The notes under the pieces are model-generated. The model ran no database searches, was not told where the DNA came from, and saw only the letters and a list, made by a program, of their open reading frames with translations. Of a DNA stretch of 64,000 nt, positions 22,001 to 32,615 are shown in pieces; position 1 is the first letter of the stretch, and each line of letters starts with the position of its first letter. This DNA is from Ligustrum vulgare (lineage: Eukaryota > Streptophyta > Magnoliopsida > Lamiales > Oleaceae), in assembly GCA_963555705.1 (NCBI GenBank), contig OY743172.1, positions 25,481,446-25,545,445 on the forward strand. The letters run 5' to 3'. A program made the translations under genes and the position numbers.

Positions 22001-25000
22001 AAGTTATCCCCAAAACCAAGCTTGATCAAGGCAAGAAGATGAGGAACTATGGTAAAAAATGAAAGGAAGACTTTCTGTTGTAAAAAAGAGAGAGTAAGAC
22101 GAGAGTGCCTTTCTTGTTTTTGCAAAATTAGTCTATTGCCTTTTACCAAAAGACACACCTTTTATTAAAAATACCCCAAGGTGTTTCAACTTAATACAAC
22201 AACTAACAAAAATTGGTTTCCACTCGGTTTTATGGTTGTAAGCCCTTTATTTTATTTTTTCCCCGATTACTTTTTGTAATTTCCGAAATGCCACAAAAGT
22301 TTATATTAAACGAGATAGCATTTCTTAAGGGTTTGTTTGGTTTTAAGCCAAAAATCCCAACTAGAGATGGCAATGAGTCGGGTTTGCCAAACCCATACCC
22401 TACCCACTAAAGATTTACAACTTCCATACCCTACCCATATACCCATTTAAGAATTGCGGGTTAGGTGAGGGTCGGTCGGAGGTTGGTTTGCTTCTATACC
22501 CATTTGAAACCCATTACTAATTATTATTTTTTAATTATTATTTTTAGGCTGTAAATAGGTTATAGGTGCTCCAAATTAACTTGAATCAGTTAAATGTTGG
22601 GCTTTATTTGAATTTGACTTGAAAAAAGCTTGTTATATGTTGAAACTAAACAAGTGAATTTAAACAATTTTTTTAAACGTTAACGAAGTCAATAGTTTGA
22701 ACATATTAAGGTTTAGACGTTAACAATCTCAATAGATATTTGGGTTCTATTTTTAATTTATTCATTATTTTTTTTTACACAATCACTTTTGTTTTAAATT
22801 CTATAATTTTTTAAGGAAATTAATGGGTATGCGGGTCGGGTATGGGTATTGTAGTAAAACCCACACCCGACCCATACCCATGTCAGGTTTTAAAGTTTAC
22901 CTCCATACCCTGACCCACGAACCCATTTAGTCGGGTAATCCTGCCCATTTATGTCGGGTGTCCAACGGGTATCGGATCCGTGGGTATTATTGCCATCTCT
23001 AAATCCCAACATTCTTTCACCTTGACTTAAACCAAATCTTCACCTAAGCTGGAATTCCTCTTGAAAGCCTTCAATCTCCCAAACCTCTTGATTTTGTGGT
23101 TTAAGTTTGTGCAAAGAAGACATCTCCTCTTGCATTGCACTTTTCCACTCCTTAGGTTCTTCATAAGTTGTAGGTTCTTTACTACCTGGCATAAGAGAAA
23201 ACTCTTTTAGATTCATGGAATCAAAACTAGGATTAGGTTTTACCTGCCTCCTTTCTCCATCCATGACTAACAGGTAGTCATGCAAGCTTTGTTGGATTTC
23301 TTCATTTTTAGCGACTTCTCCATCATTTTCTTGCTGAATTTCCTCAAAAACTTATTCAAAATCACTATTTTGAAGCTAATCTTGAACTCCAGATGTTTGA
23401 CCACTTGTTCCTTGGTCATTTGAGTTTATTTCAAACTTTGTATTCTCCAAAAACTCATTTTCAAATGATTTTGGAGCTGAACTCGTAGTATTTTTAGTAT
23501 AAACAGCAATACAAGGACATTCATTGTGTACATGTGCTAATCTTTTATCCCTCAAATGAGTGTAATCCATTTGAACTTTGTGTGAGCATGAATGATCTTG
23601 CACAACAGTTGTGCCAAACATTTAATAAAGTTTATTTCTCAAAATTCATTTGATCACAATGTCATTTTCTTTACATTCTAGCATAGTATCATTCTTTCTT
23701 TTATAATGAAAACCAGAAATATGCAATGTGCTTAAAGAAATAAGATTTTTGGATAAAGCAGGTAGATGCCTCACCCCAGTTAGGACTCTAAATACCCCAT
23801 TATACATTTTAACCACAACTTCACTTATTACCATCACAAAACAAGTCTCACCATTCCCTAAATACACATTCCCCTCATTTATGTCCCTATAAGTCTTAAA
23901 CCAAGCTTTATGGGAGGTTATATGGTAGAAACACCCTAAATCAAGAATCCAATCTTGATTTCGCTCATCTAATGTCACAGTTAACACCCTCAATTGATCA
24001 TCATCATGCACAAAAGAAGTATTACTTTAAACTACATCCCGCAGCCTTCTTTCTTCCTTAGCCACTTATAGCAATCTTTCTTAAAATGTCCAATTTTATC
24101 ACAGTGATAGCACTTATCTTCCTCTCTATCACTGCCTTTGCCTTTCCACTGTCCCTTACCCTTATTCTTGTTAAAGCTAATAGAATGACTCTTTCTTATG
24201 AAAATTACCTTTAACAAAATAAGCAGTTTCATTTTGAATAGCTTTTCCCTCCAAACTGACCCCTAAAGTTTTAGACCTAATCGAAGCAGTGACATTTGCA
24301 AGAGTGATGGTATCCCTTCCATATTTAATCACATTTTTAATTTCTTTAAAAGATTCTGGAACGGAATTAACCAAAATTACATCTAACTAATCATCTTCAA
24401 TTTTCTGTCCATTGTTCGTTAGATCTAAAGTCGTTGCAATAAATACATTTAAATTTGTTTCAAGGTCTTTGGAGAGGTCCATTTTGAAACCAAACATTCT
24501 TTCTTGGCGAAAAATCTTATTAGGAACAATTTTTGCAGCATATATTTCATCTAACTTATTCCAGATTTCTAAAACAACTTTTGAATCGTTTACCTGTCTC
24601 AGAATGTTATCTTAGAGATGAAGAATCAGAGTGATGTATGCCACTTCTTGAATTTTAGCTACTTCATCTTCCTTGGCCAGAAGTGTCATCGTCCATTTGG
24701 ATTGTTCCTCCAATGCTTTTTGCCTTCATTTTCTATTTCCAAATGGAGGAATCCCCTTTGCCATTGAACTTCTCCAGTTCAACCCTAGTTCCCATTCTTG
24801 ACACTTATTATTCACCCTTGCAGATTTTCAGCAAGTAAAATAACCACAGCAACAAAACCGATATACAATGCAAAATATAATACCCAAGATTAACACCTAA
24901 TCTTGTAAAAATTATCACCATGAATCTGTTTTTCAAACCCAACTAGCAAGAAGACCTCCTATCAAACCCAAGGTTAACTCCTTATCTTGTAAAATTGAAT

Positions 25001-28000
25001 ACATCCAAGATTAAAACATAATCTTGTAAAACTCAAACCTCAAAGAAACCCCAACTTCTAGCCCTTTTCCGTTCTGTTCACAAAACCTCAAGCTTAGAAA
25101 TTATCCTAAATGTTTGTACTACTACAATAGGAGTCTTCAATGCATCAATTTTAAGAAATCAAACTAAAAAATTATGCAAAAAACCATCTGATGACCTCAA
25201 CAAGATGTGAATTGAATTTGGTGAAAAAGACTTCGGATATGGACTCTGCCCAAAACAGACTCCTGTAGATGATTCTGCCCAAAAAAGTCACTGGAGCCGC
25301 CGCCGGAGTTCTGTCGGAAAATGTGACCAATACTACCACCTACTCAACGTCGCAAACCCAACGGTGGTGACCATTTCGCGATTGGAGTTTTCAGCTGGCC
25401 GAAATTTGAATCTTCAAGTCCGGTTTTCACCTTTGATTTTCCGGTCAGTTCGCCGTTTTCCACCGCTGGTTGCCGCCCAAACCCCGGTTGAACGTTCTCT
25501 ACAAGGTGGTCCTGTTGGTGTCTTTACTTCGCTGGATGGTCGGTCGGAGGTGGAGATGAGAAAAATGGTCAGCTCTCTTCTTCACTTGGTTCAGTCGGAT
25601 CTTCAACCTTCACAAACTTCAACAGATTTTGACGGTCTTCTTCCACTCAGTTTTTCCCTTCCAGCTTCTTGCAGATTTCCGGTTGGCACTTCCTTCTTGC
25701 TTGCACCAGTTTATGCTCAGTTTCCTCTCCTCCAACAGACACAGTCACTTCACTTCCCAGATACACTGGTCGGTCACAGTCTTCTCTCTCTGTCACGGTT
25801 TATACACTGTTTCTTCAACAGTTCTTGGCAATAGCTTCCGTCTCTGTCCTTTCTTCAACACTTCTTGGCAATCTTCATCCTTGCTCTGATACCACTGTAG
25901 GATCTATACCTCAATATAACAATTGATTCAAATCATCAAGAACACTAAGAACACAAGGAAATCCGAATTTCAACCAAGACTTCAACTACAAATTATGTAG
26001 GCTTACAACCTCCGATTGAAAACCAAAAACACACCTTTATCTCTCTCGAAAAGCCCTACCTCTCTATGTAAAAAATACCAAAAGTTATTCCCAAAACCAA
26101 GCTTGATCAAGTTAAGAAGATGGAGAAGAACTATGGTAAAAAATGAAAGAAAGACTTTCTGTTGGTAAAAGAGAGAGAGTAAGCTGAGAGTGCCTTTCTT
26201 GTTTTTGCAAAATTAGTCTATTGCCTTTTACCAAAAGATACACCACTAAAAAATACCCCAAGGCCCAAACATTTATAAAGGGTTTTCAACTTAATGCAAC
26301 AACTAACAAAAATTGGTTTCCAATCGATTTTATGGTTGTAAGACCTTTATTTTATTTTAAACGAGATAGCATTTCTTAAGAGCTTGTTTGTTTTAAGCCA
26401 TAAATCCCAACAATGAGGCCTACACATAAATCCCTGTCTTGTAATATATCCATATGGATATATCTTTCCTCAATCAGAGCCTTTTCAAATCTATCACAAG
26501 TTGGAAGAACGCTTGCTAGAGTTCGTGCATTTGGTTCAAATCCCCCTCCTTTCATTTTGTACAGCATGGCAATGGTTATATACATACTGAAGAGAGAGAG
26601 GAGGAGAAAATTGTCATTAAGAGATGGAATCACAATATAGCCAAGTCAAAGAAGATTCAATTACAACAATCAAAGGCATAAGACAACTACTTAAAGATTA
26701 AAACAGGGCTTAATCGACGCTTTCATAGAGAAACACAAGAATTGCAATGACAAATTAAAACAATTTTTTTTAAAAGAATAAAGTTTTTTTGTTTTTTTTG
26801 AATAAGCAATTAAGCATAGTAACAGATTTACCTGCCCAGATTTCAAAATAATGAATTTGATTTTTGATGCAAGTATTTCAGCTTCAAGAAGATTCAGTAC
26901 ATGCAAAGAAAAAGAGAGTGCCAAAAAAAAAAAAAAAAAAAAAAAAAAAACACTATGTTTACTTGTTTAGGTTTTTTTTTTTTGAGGCCCAAGGTCATTG
27001 CCTAGTTGGCTATTTGAGTTGAATGATATTATTTCATAGTTTGTAATAGTGCATATGGAGCATCTTTGTCCAGGTTTAGTAGTTAGTTATAAGTGACTTC
27101 TTTTGTCGAACATGTTTTGAAAATGAGTATGAAAAAAATGAGGTTTAAAATAATGGGTACCTAACAAGGGATTAATGTTTCTGTAACAAGTAACTTTGCT
27201 AGTTGGTACGAAAGTTAGTTGAGAATCTTAGATGAATGATGATGATCTGTGCTAATTTAAATTGAATGTTTTGTGCAAAATATAAGGTGTTTTGGTATAT
27301 CTGAACCATTTATAATGGCATTCATCTTTTTCTACTTTTCTATTTTGTTACTGCATATGAAATATCACTATGAAAATTTGCTGTGTGAAGTATAGTTATT
27401 CTCCTGTATTTTTTTTAAATTTTCCTACTTTTTATTGTTTGAATGAATATTTTGTTTATTGTGACTTGGAAAAGAAAAGTAGGAAATAAATTGTATTTTC
27501 CTGGTTTTTCATTTCGTTTTTTGAATTTAATGACTTTTAAGATTTATGAATTTAATGATTTCGCTTGGAATCTATGACTAATCAGGATAAGAAAAAAAAA
27601 TGGAGTTGTTATAATTTACACAATCTGATTAAGTGAATTAATCAGTAACGTATTGTAACGATACTTGGGAAGTTACTAAAATGATTAAATTAACATGCTT
27701 CATCAACTTTCTTCTGTTTTCTTGGAAAACTTAGAGGCCACAAGCATAAAAGATTAATGATTCAAGACAATCATCATTTTCTTAAATTCTATAGTTGTTT
27801 AAGAATTCCTTTTTTGACTTTCTGGAAGTTTTAAAATTAGTTTTAAACAGTTGGTTTTATGTTTTTTTTTTTTTTTATAATTGACACTAAAGGAAATATA
27901 ATGTGGATTTAAGGTTACCTTAAGGAAATATAATGTGGATTTAAGGTTACCTTTATAGACAATTTTAAGATTGTATCTTGGTTGACTGTTAGAATGAATG

Positions 28001-28151
28001 GCGTGCAATTGGGGTTCAGCAGAGCCGAGGGTGGGTTCATTATGCAATTCACCGCCCAGAGCCTCACATCATGCTCTTCAGGAGGCCACTCAACTATCAG
28101 CAGCAGCAGCAGGAAAACCAGGCTACACAAAACATGGTCGCTAAGGGATGA
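15805..28151 (+). CDS. CKS1: CKS1 cyclin-dependent kinase regulatory subunit; join(15805..15857,15955..16015,27993..28151)
   Basis: Three exons join to a 90-residue protein, the usual length for plant CKS1, which docks on cyclin-dependent kinases and helps them bind phosphorylated substrates in the nucleus. Residues 1-18 start [13 protein letters not shown]; residues 19-38 include [16 protein letters not shown]; exon 3 gives the core with [27 protein letters not shown] (the hinge and anion-binding region), and a Gln-rich tail ending MVAKG. Splice sites are canonical: CAG/GTACTT at 15858, TTTCAG at 15954, GAA/GTAAGT at 16016 and GACTGTTAG at 27992. Phases agree and no stop interrupts. Intron 1 is 97 bp; intron 2 is 11,977 bp and filled with transposons. 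A possible poly-A signal AATAAA lies at 28236-28241. The reading frame looks fully functional; correct splicing across the large intron is inferred. Confidence 0.93.
16016..16440. other. Start of CKS1 intron 2, MITE-like debris
   Basis: After the donor, 16160-16350 holds gttcggcggcc and a right-hand aaaccgaacacattg that could be a decayed inverted-repeat element. T-rich and TA-rich runs. No coding signal. Confidence 0.35.
16441..16629. mobile_element. Tourist-like MITE, 189 bp, TSD TTA
   Basis: Left end GCCACTGTTCGGA; right end TCCGAACAGTCAC; near-perfect inverted ends with TTA directly outside both (16438-16440, 16630-16632). It lies in CKS1 intron 2. Confidence 0.75.
16633..17067. other. 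Intron sequence with fragment of a repeat
   Basis: AT-rich. At 16903-16965 the words gtgccggtccagg, ttgaggccctaga and gaggccctt resemble the end of a common plant DNA-transposon family; similar words recur at 26983-27000. The ends are not defined. Confidence 0.35.
17378..17733. mobile_element. MULE-like non-autonomous element, 356 bp, inside the left Harbinger arm
   Basis: Ends GATGGCAA and TTGCCATC are inverted; the interior is unusually GC-rich with cccgac and gggtc words. The corresponding place in the right arm (near 20505) lacks it. Its right end read inward (ggatggcaatgagtcgggt) matches the end of the element at 22362-23001, so both belong to one family. Flanks show only an imperfect repeat (gtctgcttt versus gtctggttg). 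Confidence 0.6.
17734..18961 (-). pseudogene. PIF/Harbinger DDE transposase, left copy (decayed)
   Basis: Read from 18961 ([20 protein letters not shown]) towards lower coordinates. It contains a helix-turn-helix-like part ([16 protein letters not shown]), the first-Asp motif as CISAIDETH where relatives have AIDGTH, and the C-terminal [10 protein letters not shown] and [16 protein letters not shown]. The frame is broken by several stops and shifts, for example after the first 25 residues and at 18018-18403. The C-terminal coding end is displaced by the GC-rich insertion. In intact relatives this protein cuts and pastes the element with a Myb-like partner; no partner is seen here. Confidence 0.8.
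18962..19380. other. Spacer between the inverted Harbinger arms
   Basis: Sequence not repeated in the other arm, AT-rich, with no coding signal apart from short words such as caagtaaagcaaca repeated at about 19160-19190. Confidence 0.5.
19381..20570 (+). pseudogene. PIF/Harbinger DDE transposase, right copy (decayed)
   Basis: Mirror image of the left copy, read rightwards. Visible parts: [16 protein letters not shown] near 19670, [15 protein letters not shown] near 19810 (first catalytic Asp), [19 protein letters not shown] with NDSRVFID near 19915-19990 (second Asp region), IGVIKAKF near 20285, then [11 protein letters not shown] and [16 protein letters not shown], ending FSKRAI at 20570. 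Stops occur near 19556, 19786, 19898, 20234 and 20272. It keeps the fuller C-terminus of the two copies. Confidence 0.82.
20879..21815. other. Intron sequence between Harbinger pair and Copia E
   Basis: No gene. At about 21138-21665 the left gggggcgaagtta and right ggctccgcccctg are imperfect inverted ends of a possible DNA element, with a T-run and atgg/ccat-rich right end. Ends and TSD are uncertain. Confidence 0.35.
21816..23011 (-). mobile_element. Copia E 3' LTR, interrupted by a MULE-like element
   Basis: Matches the right LTR after removal of 22362-23010. It lies next to a purine-rich stretch (minus strand, ggtgaaagaa) as expected for the 3' LTR. Confidence 0.85.
22362..23001. mobile_element. 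MULE-like non-autonomous element, 640 bp, TSD AATCCCAAC
   Basis: Perfect 13-bp inverted ends TAGAGATGGCAAT and 9-bp direct repeats AATCCCAAC (22353-22361, 23002-23010). Nine bases is the usual Mutator-type duplication. The uninterrupted site survives in the other LTR (near 26402-26411). The inner ends are GC-rich (tcgggt, cccgac); no coding capacity. Confidence 0.85.
23040..24796 (-). pseudogene. Copia E gag-protease-RT remnants
   Basis: Read from ATG at 24796: [20 protein letters not shown], a Copia gag start, then many stops and shifts. At 24110-24050 there is an intact zinc knuckle, [14 protein letters not shown]. At 24011-23646 lies a protease-like segment beginning [14 protein letters not shown]; relatives have D-S/T-G at this place, so the catalytic motif is changed. 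It ends with a spacer-like [14 protein letters not shown] region. At 23285-23040 a short piece ([19 protein letters not shown]) matches the start of Copia reverse transcriptase. The rest of integrase, reverse transcriptase and RNase H is missing. Confidence 0.8.
24797..25882 (-). mobile_element. Copia E 5' leader
   Basis: Between the primer-binding site and gag. Several plus-strand open frames at 25364-25926 overlap here and into the LTR; they are Ser/Leu/Phe-rich with no domain and are most likely chance. Confidence 0.55.
25883..25894 (-). other. Copia E primer-binding site
   Basis: Plus-strand GCTCTGATACCA is the complement of TGGTATCAGAGC, one base from the LTR edge. It fixes the orientation of E. 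Confidence 0.9.
25896..26412 (-). mobile_element. Copia E 5' LTR (517 bp)
   Basis: Uninterrupted LTR copy with terminal TG and CA; it contains the empty target of the MULE-like insertion. Confidence 0.88.
26413..26633 (-). pseudogene. PPR-like protein fragment
   Basis: About 70 residues resembling one and a half pentatricopeptide repeats: [18 protein letters not shown], then IHMDI and DLCVG, as in plant RNA-editing PPR proteins. It has no start of its own, no neighbouring repeats, and abuts the Copia E LTR edge. Probably a fragment moved here by transposition or a relic of an intron insertion. Confidence is moderate because the match is by eye. Confidence 0.45.
26634..27992. other. Last part of CKS1 intron 2
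   Basis: AT-rich with an approximately 27-base A run at 26923-26949 and fragment words gaggccc. At 27889-27955 a perfect 30-bp class direct repeat (aaggaaatataatgtggat, ttaaggttacct) occurs twice. The branch/acceptor region gttgactgttag precedes exon 3. Confidence 0.5.
27993..28151 (+). CDS. CKS1: CKS1 exon 3
   Basis: Starts with codons for Asn-Glu-Trp-Arg directly after TGTTAG, carries the kinase-binding core and the Gln-rich tail, and ends at TGA (28149-28151). The frame follows exon 2 without a split codon. Confidence 0.95.
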   Translation, partial: NEWRAIGVQQSRGWVHYAIHRPEPHIMLFRRPLNYQQQQQENQATQNMVAKG

Positions 28152-28235
28152 TTCCTTGCTCAGGTTTTCAACCTTTCTGACGTCTGATTGTGTTACTCTC
28201 ATTTCTGCTACAAATGAACCTTCTATATGATTAAT

Positions 28236-28241
28236 AATAAA
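28236..28241 (+). terminator. Possible CKS1 poly-A signal
   Basis: AATAAA about 85 bases after the stop codon. Confidence 0.4.
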
Positions 28242-28579
28242 TTTGTGTTTTGGATGATTGTCAGAAGTGTTTAGTCATGTGGTGTGGAGAATTTCAATGT
28301 CGAAACTTCTATTTTGGAGACTTTGATGTTGAATTGGTACCTGAAATGTATTTTTAAATATTTCAGATTCACTATTAAAGTCATGTTCTGTTCTATGTTG
28401 TTTGTGGATTCTCATTTTCCTAGTTGCTTTACGCTGTCTTGTATCTTCTGGTTCTCAGCTGTCATTAAATTGTTTTGGGGCAAGCATTTTGCATTTGTAT
28501 CTCATTCTCTCTTAAAGATTTCCATATTTGAAGTAACGTTGTGAAAGATTCATAAGATAACTAGTAATATCTTCTGGTG

Positions 28580-29366
28580 CAGGGAATCCTTGACAATGGG
28601 CGGGGAATCCTTGACAATGACGGAGATGAGGATGAAAAAATATATCCGATTGGGTATGGGGACTGCTTTCAAATCCTCGTCTCCGCCCGAAACTCGTCCC
28701 GAAATCATCCTCAATTAATAAGTTTAATTTTAAAAAAAATCTAAACAAATTAAAAGTGTCTTACATCAACCAACATCCAAATATAATATAAAAATCATGC
28801 CCTACATTTCAACTCTATTCTACTCTTCATCTCTCACCCTTAAGTCTTATTTCATTATTTTCAAACATATTTCTTAACACAATTAAACATGTACTGTCCT
28901 ATGAAAACTATCATGAGTTTTTTTTTTAATTAATGTTAATCTTTCTTTAGAGCTGTTTAATGGGGAATTTGTAAAATAATCATAATTTAATAAAATAATT
29001 TGTACAACTAAGTATTATTGGAAAACATCAATGTTCACATAAAATGAAATAATCACTTTTATATAATTTTCTTTAAATCGTGAACATATATCAAATTGAA
29101 AAATTAGTTATTTTCTTATGCATTATCATCATTTGATAATCATAAATATCTTTACTAATTTGCTTGATCATACTTTTATGGTTCACTTGTAAACTTTTTG
29201 ATCTAATCGAGGAGTAATGTGAAGTATTATATGTTAAGAGGAATTTCATTAGATAACTGATATAAAAAGATATTAATTGACGACGACGACAACAACAAAT
29301 GTAAACGAGGATAATAAATTTTCGACTGGGCGGGGACGGGGATTGGCATTAGCGTCCCATTGCCAT
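28580..29366. mobile_element. GC-ended repeat element split by solo LTR G (candidate)
   Basis: Left part has tgacaatgggcgggg and tgacaatgacggagatg; right part ends ggggacggggattggc and cccattgccat, continuing after the solo LTR at 31718 as ccttatt. The right end read inward, ggatggcaatggg, resembles the element ends at 17733 and 22362, so it may be a third member of that family. The left border is not defined. Confidence 0.4.
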
Positions 29367-31712
29367 TGTTCGCTCAAAATAGTGTACCGCAAGCGCACGG
29401 GTCGCGTACAAGTAATAAAGTGGACTTTTTGAGTCCGGATTGTCGATCCCACGAGGAATGTTTACTTTAGATTATACAACTTTAATTAATTTAATTCTAA
29501 CAACAAAGAGAAACACACAATTAAAAGTTGAATTTTTTGACAATTCTAAATTAACTAAACTAATTTTAAACCGAATTAAAATAAGAAAAATGAAAGATAA
29601 AATAGTTGGGATTCATGATTTCATTTAACCGTTGCCTAATTAATTTCTCAACATGCAAATTAACAAATTGCTCATTTATAATGTTAGACCCGATTTTCCA
29701 AGCTTAGCCAATTACCTCTCTCGAGTGAAATCAACCCTAATCAATTGGTCTAACCTACTATATCTCTATGTCGATTAAGGCCCAATCAATTGCATTAACT
29801 CTTTGTGAAAATAGCTCAATGGATCATCTAGGGTTTAAGATATATCTCTATCCTTAACAAGAACCTAGAGCATTTGTTATTTGGTCTAAAATGCATAATA
29901 TCTCTCGATTATCATACACTTCACAAAACACATATTTGGTGATCAAGCAAACACATGTAATAACCTCAATAACAAACACACATGAAATAAGCATTTAATC
30001 AAATAGCAAATATTAAAATTAATCCAAACTAGGTTAAATTCATTCCATAAATCCCAACATTAAAATTTAGCTAAACATGTTGGAAGAAAAAGCGATAGAT
30101 GAAAACATTACAACCCGGAGTTTGAAGATCGTGAATTTGGCTCGCTGCTTGAGTTGCGTCCAGCCGCAACCTGCTTCACTGCAATTTCTCATTGCAGCCT
30201 TGCGTCAGCTTGCATCCAGCCTTGCGTCTAGCTGCAATCATCCCCATTTCAGCTTCACTAATCAGTTCACAGCAACTCTTGCTTGCAATCCAGCACTTCC
30301 CTCAGCAAAGCATCAACACCCTCGCAGCAGCAGCCATCCTGATTCCCAGCAGCAGCACTTCTCAGTTGAGTCTCCTTTCTTCAGCTGCAAGCAGCAGCAC
30401 TCTCAATTCCAGCAGTTTCTAGTCAGCATTGCAGCAACCCGGTTGCATCAGTGTTTTCAGCAAACAGCCAGAAGCAATCTTAGGTAGCAGTGTCAAAGGC
30501 AGCAGCAGCTGCGTCCAGCACCAGCATACCCCAAATCTGCAGCAGCCTCAAGTTCAGTTCAGCAGCAGTAATGCTCCAGCAATGCTCCCAGCAACGTTCA
30601 GCAGGTTAGCAGCAACCAGCTGCAGTCCTCAGCGCAGCCCAGCACCTGCAACACAGCAAAGGCAACAGCAGCCTCAAGTTCAGTTCAGCAGCAGTAATGT
30701 TCCAGCAATGCTCCCAGCAACGTTCAGCACTACTTCCTCAGCACACTGCACTAGCAGTCCAGCACTGCATTTCAGGCAGCAGCTTCCACCAGCAGTAGCA
30801 GCAGCTTTCACAGGCAGCAGCTAGCAGCAAAATAATAGAACCAGCAGCAGGTTTCTTATCTATCAGCAACAGCAAGCTCCCTCCAGAATCAGCACCCCCT
30901 AACCAGCACCAACCAGCTATTGCACCAGCAGTAACAGATTTACACAGCAAGCAAGATTTCAGCAATTTCAGTCCAGCAGCAGCCCCCAACTGTAGTTGTC
31001 ACCTGCAGTCTTTCTCCAGCACCATGCAATCCTCTATCTATCTATCTGTTTTCCTCCTTTTCTTCACCAGCAATGGCAGCAACTAGTCTTTAATTGAACC
31101 AGGAAGCAAAACAGTAAAACCAGTGAACCAGCAGTCTGTCACCCTGCTCATCCCCGGTTTCAGCTCTCTCTCTGCCTATCTATCTATCTACCTTCTTCCT
31201 AGCTCCCACTGCTGCTGTCACCCGCAGTGATCCTCTCTTCTCCTTTCCTATATGCTCCTCCCTCTTTCCTTTTCTCTGTTTGTGTGTATATGTAGAGCCT
31301 CTTTCCTGTCCAGCTCACGAGCCAGCAGTTTCAGCCCATGCTTCTTTGTCTCTCAGCAACTTTTCTCCATCACTCTCCCATCATTTCTTGTCCTTCTCCA
31401 GCAGTGCACGTTCCCAGCCATGTTGCCCATGTTTTTCTGTCCAGCTACTTGTCAAATTGCACTTTTGGTCCTTCACTTTTTGAGATGTTGCAATTAAGTC
31501 CCTGAACTTTTGATTTCTTTCAATTAGGTCCTTGGACATCAAATTTGCTTATCTTTTAGCTCAATTTCTCTCCAATCTTGTCTATTTGCTTTCCAATTGA
31601 GTTTGTACCTAATTGTACAAGATAAACACAATTTATAAGTAGATATTTGCTCAATTTGTCAATTAAAGTGCTAATTTAGGAACTAAATAAGTGTGTAAAA
31701 ACACACTTATCA
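29367..31712 (-). mobile_element. Solo LTR G, Athila-like, 2346 bp, TSD GCCAT
   Basis: Begins TGTTCGCTCAAAATAGTG and ends CACACTTATCA; GCCAT flanks both sides (29362-29366, 31713-31717). Its left end is similar to the reverse complement of the right end of LTR A (words tgttcgct, gcacggttcgcg-like, agtaataaagtggact, cccacgagga), and its right end to the start of LTR A (tg(t/a)taagtg..tttttacac), so it is a related family in opposite orientation. No partner LTR or interior. Confidence 0.88.
30120..31020. repeat. GCA/CAG-rich low-complexity core of solo LTR G
   Basis: About 0.9 kb dominated by cagcag, ccagca and agcaac words. A segment of about 62 bp (agcctcaagttcagttcagc to aacgttcagca) occurs twice, at 30542-30603 and 30669-30730. 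Open frames here on both strands (for example 30077-30487 and 30429-30824) are composition effects. Confidence 0.75.
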
Positions 31713-32060
31713 GCCATCCTTATTATGGTGAAGCCTTGCACTTTTCAGGTTAATAGTGGGTGTAAGTTTCCTTCTTATGGTCCGTTTGATAGACACGATT
31801 TGTCTAGAAAGTTAGAAAATGTTTGACTTGAAATTTGTTTTTTGGTTGTTTGATAGCTTGAATGGTCTTGGAATTGATTTGTCATCTTTGCCTTAGGAAT
31901 TGGTATTGCATGACAATTTTTTTGTTTGTTTGATTATTTTTGTTATTAATTGATTTATTTTTTTTGAGAAATCTATATTATATATTATAATGAAAAAGTC
32001 TTGCTCCACAAGATCCCTCCTTTAACTGTTCTTTTTTTTTCTTTTAATATCGACATATGT

Positions 32061-32120
32061 CAGCCACCATTTCATTTCAATCAAATGGTAATTCAGCCAC
32101 CATTTGATTGAAATGGTGTC
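32061..32120. repeat. Hairpin inside the Helitron-like element
   Basis: accatttcatttcaatcaaa... faces ...tttgattgaaatggt, giving an imperfect stem of about 20 bp with a short loop. Confidence 0.6.
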
Positions 32121-32615
32121 AGCTGGCGGCTGACACAAGTTTTAATTTTTTTTTTTCACGATATTTTTTTCTTTTCTATTTGGTAAATATTTTTAAAAAT
32201 AAAATTTTTAAATCATAATTTCTCAAATCACTTTTTAACTACATACATTTTTTATTCTCACTTTTCAACAATACATTTTATCAAGAAAACATAAAAAAAT
32301 ACGTTTAAATACAAAATTTTTAACAAACAGAGGTAACTTTTTTTTTTTGGTCTTGCTATGTATATTTTTGTAATTTATTCTTTTGTAATGTGTCATTATT
32401 ATCTTTTATTTTGTCATAATAATTTTTAATACACGTACAATTATTAAATTTCGATCACACATTTTACAAAAATTTTACAAATCACATTATTTGAAATAGT
32501 AATTTTTCAGAATATTAGGTTAAAAGTAGAGAATTTTTTTCTGTTTGTGTGTAGATTATTTTATTGGTAAAATGTGGTAGAAAATAAGTTTTGAAAAAAA
32601 TAATGGTTTGAATAA

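Larger units (their letters stand above)
21816..26412 (-). mobile_element. Copia element E, decayed, in CKS1 intron 2
   Basis: Two LTRs start TGTAGGATCTATACC and end AAATCCCAACA on the plus strand (21816-23011 and 25896-26412). A primer-binding site beside the right LTR shows transcription ran on the minus strand. The interior keeps gag, zinc knuckle, protease and a scrap of reverse transcriptase; integrase and most of reverse transcriptase are deleted. Flanks GTAAG and ATGAG are too different to call a TSD. Confidence 0.88.

Noticed and set aside
25364..25926. Overlapping plus-strand frames of 85-156 residues
   Set aside because: They lie in the antisense of the Copia E leader and cross its primer-binding site and LTR border; no protein family features.
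30077..30989. Gln/Ser-rich frames on both strands
   Set aside because: Produced by the CAG/GCA-rich composition of solo LTR G; several frames open at once.
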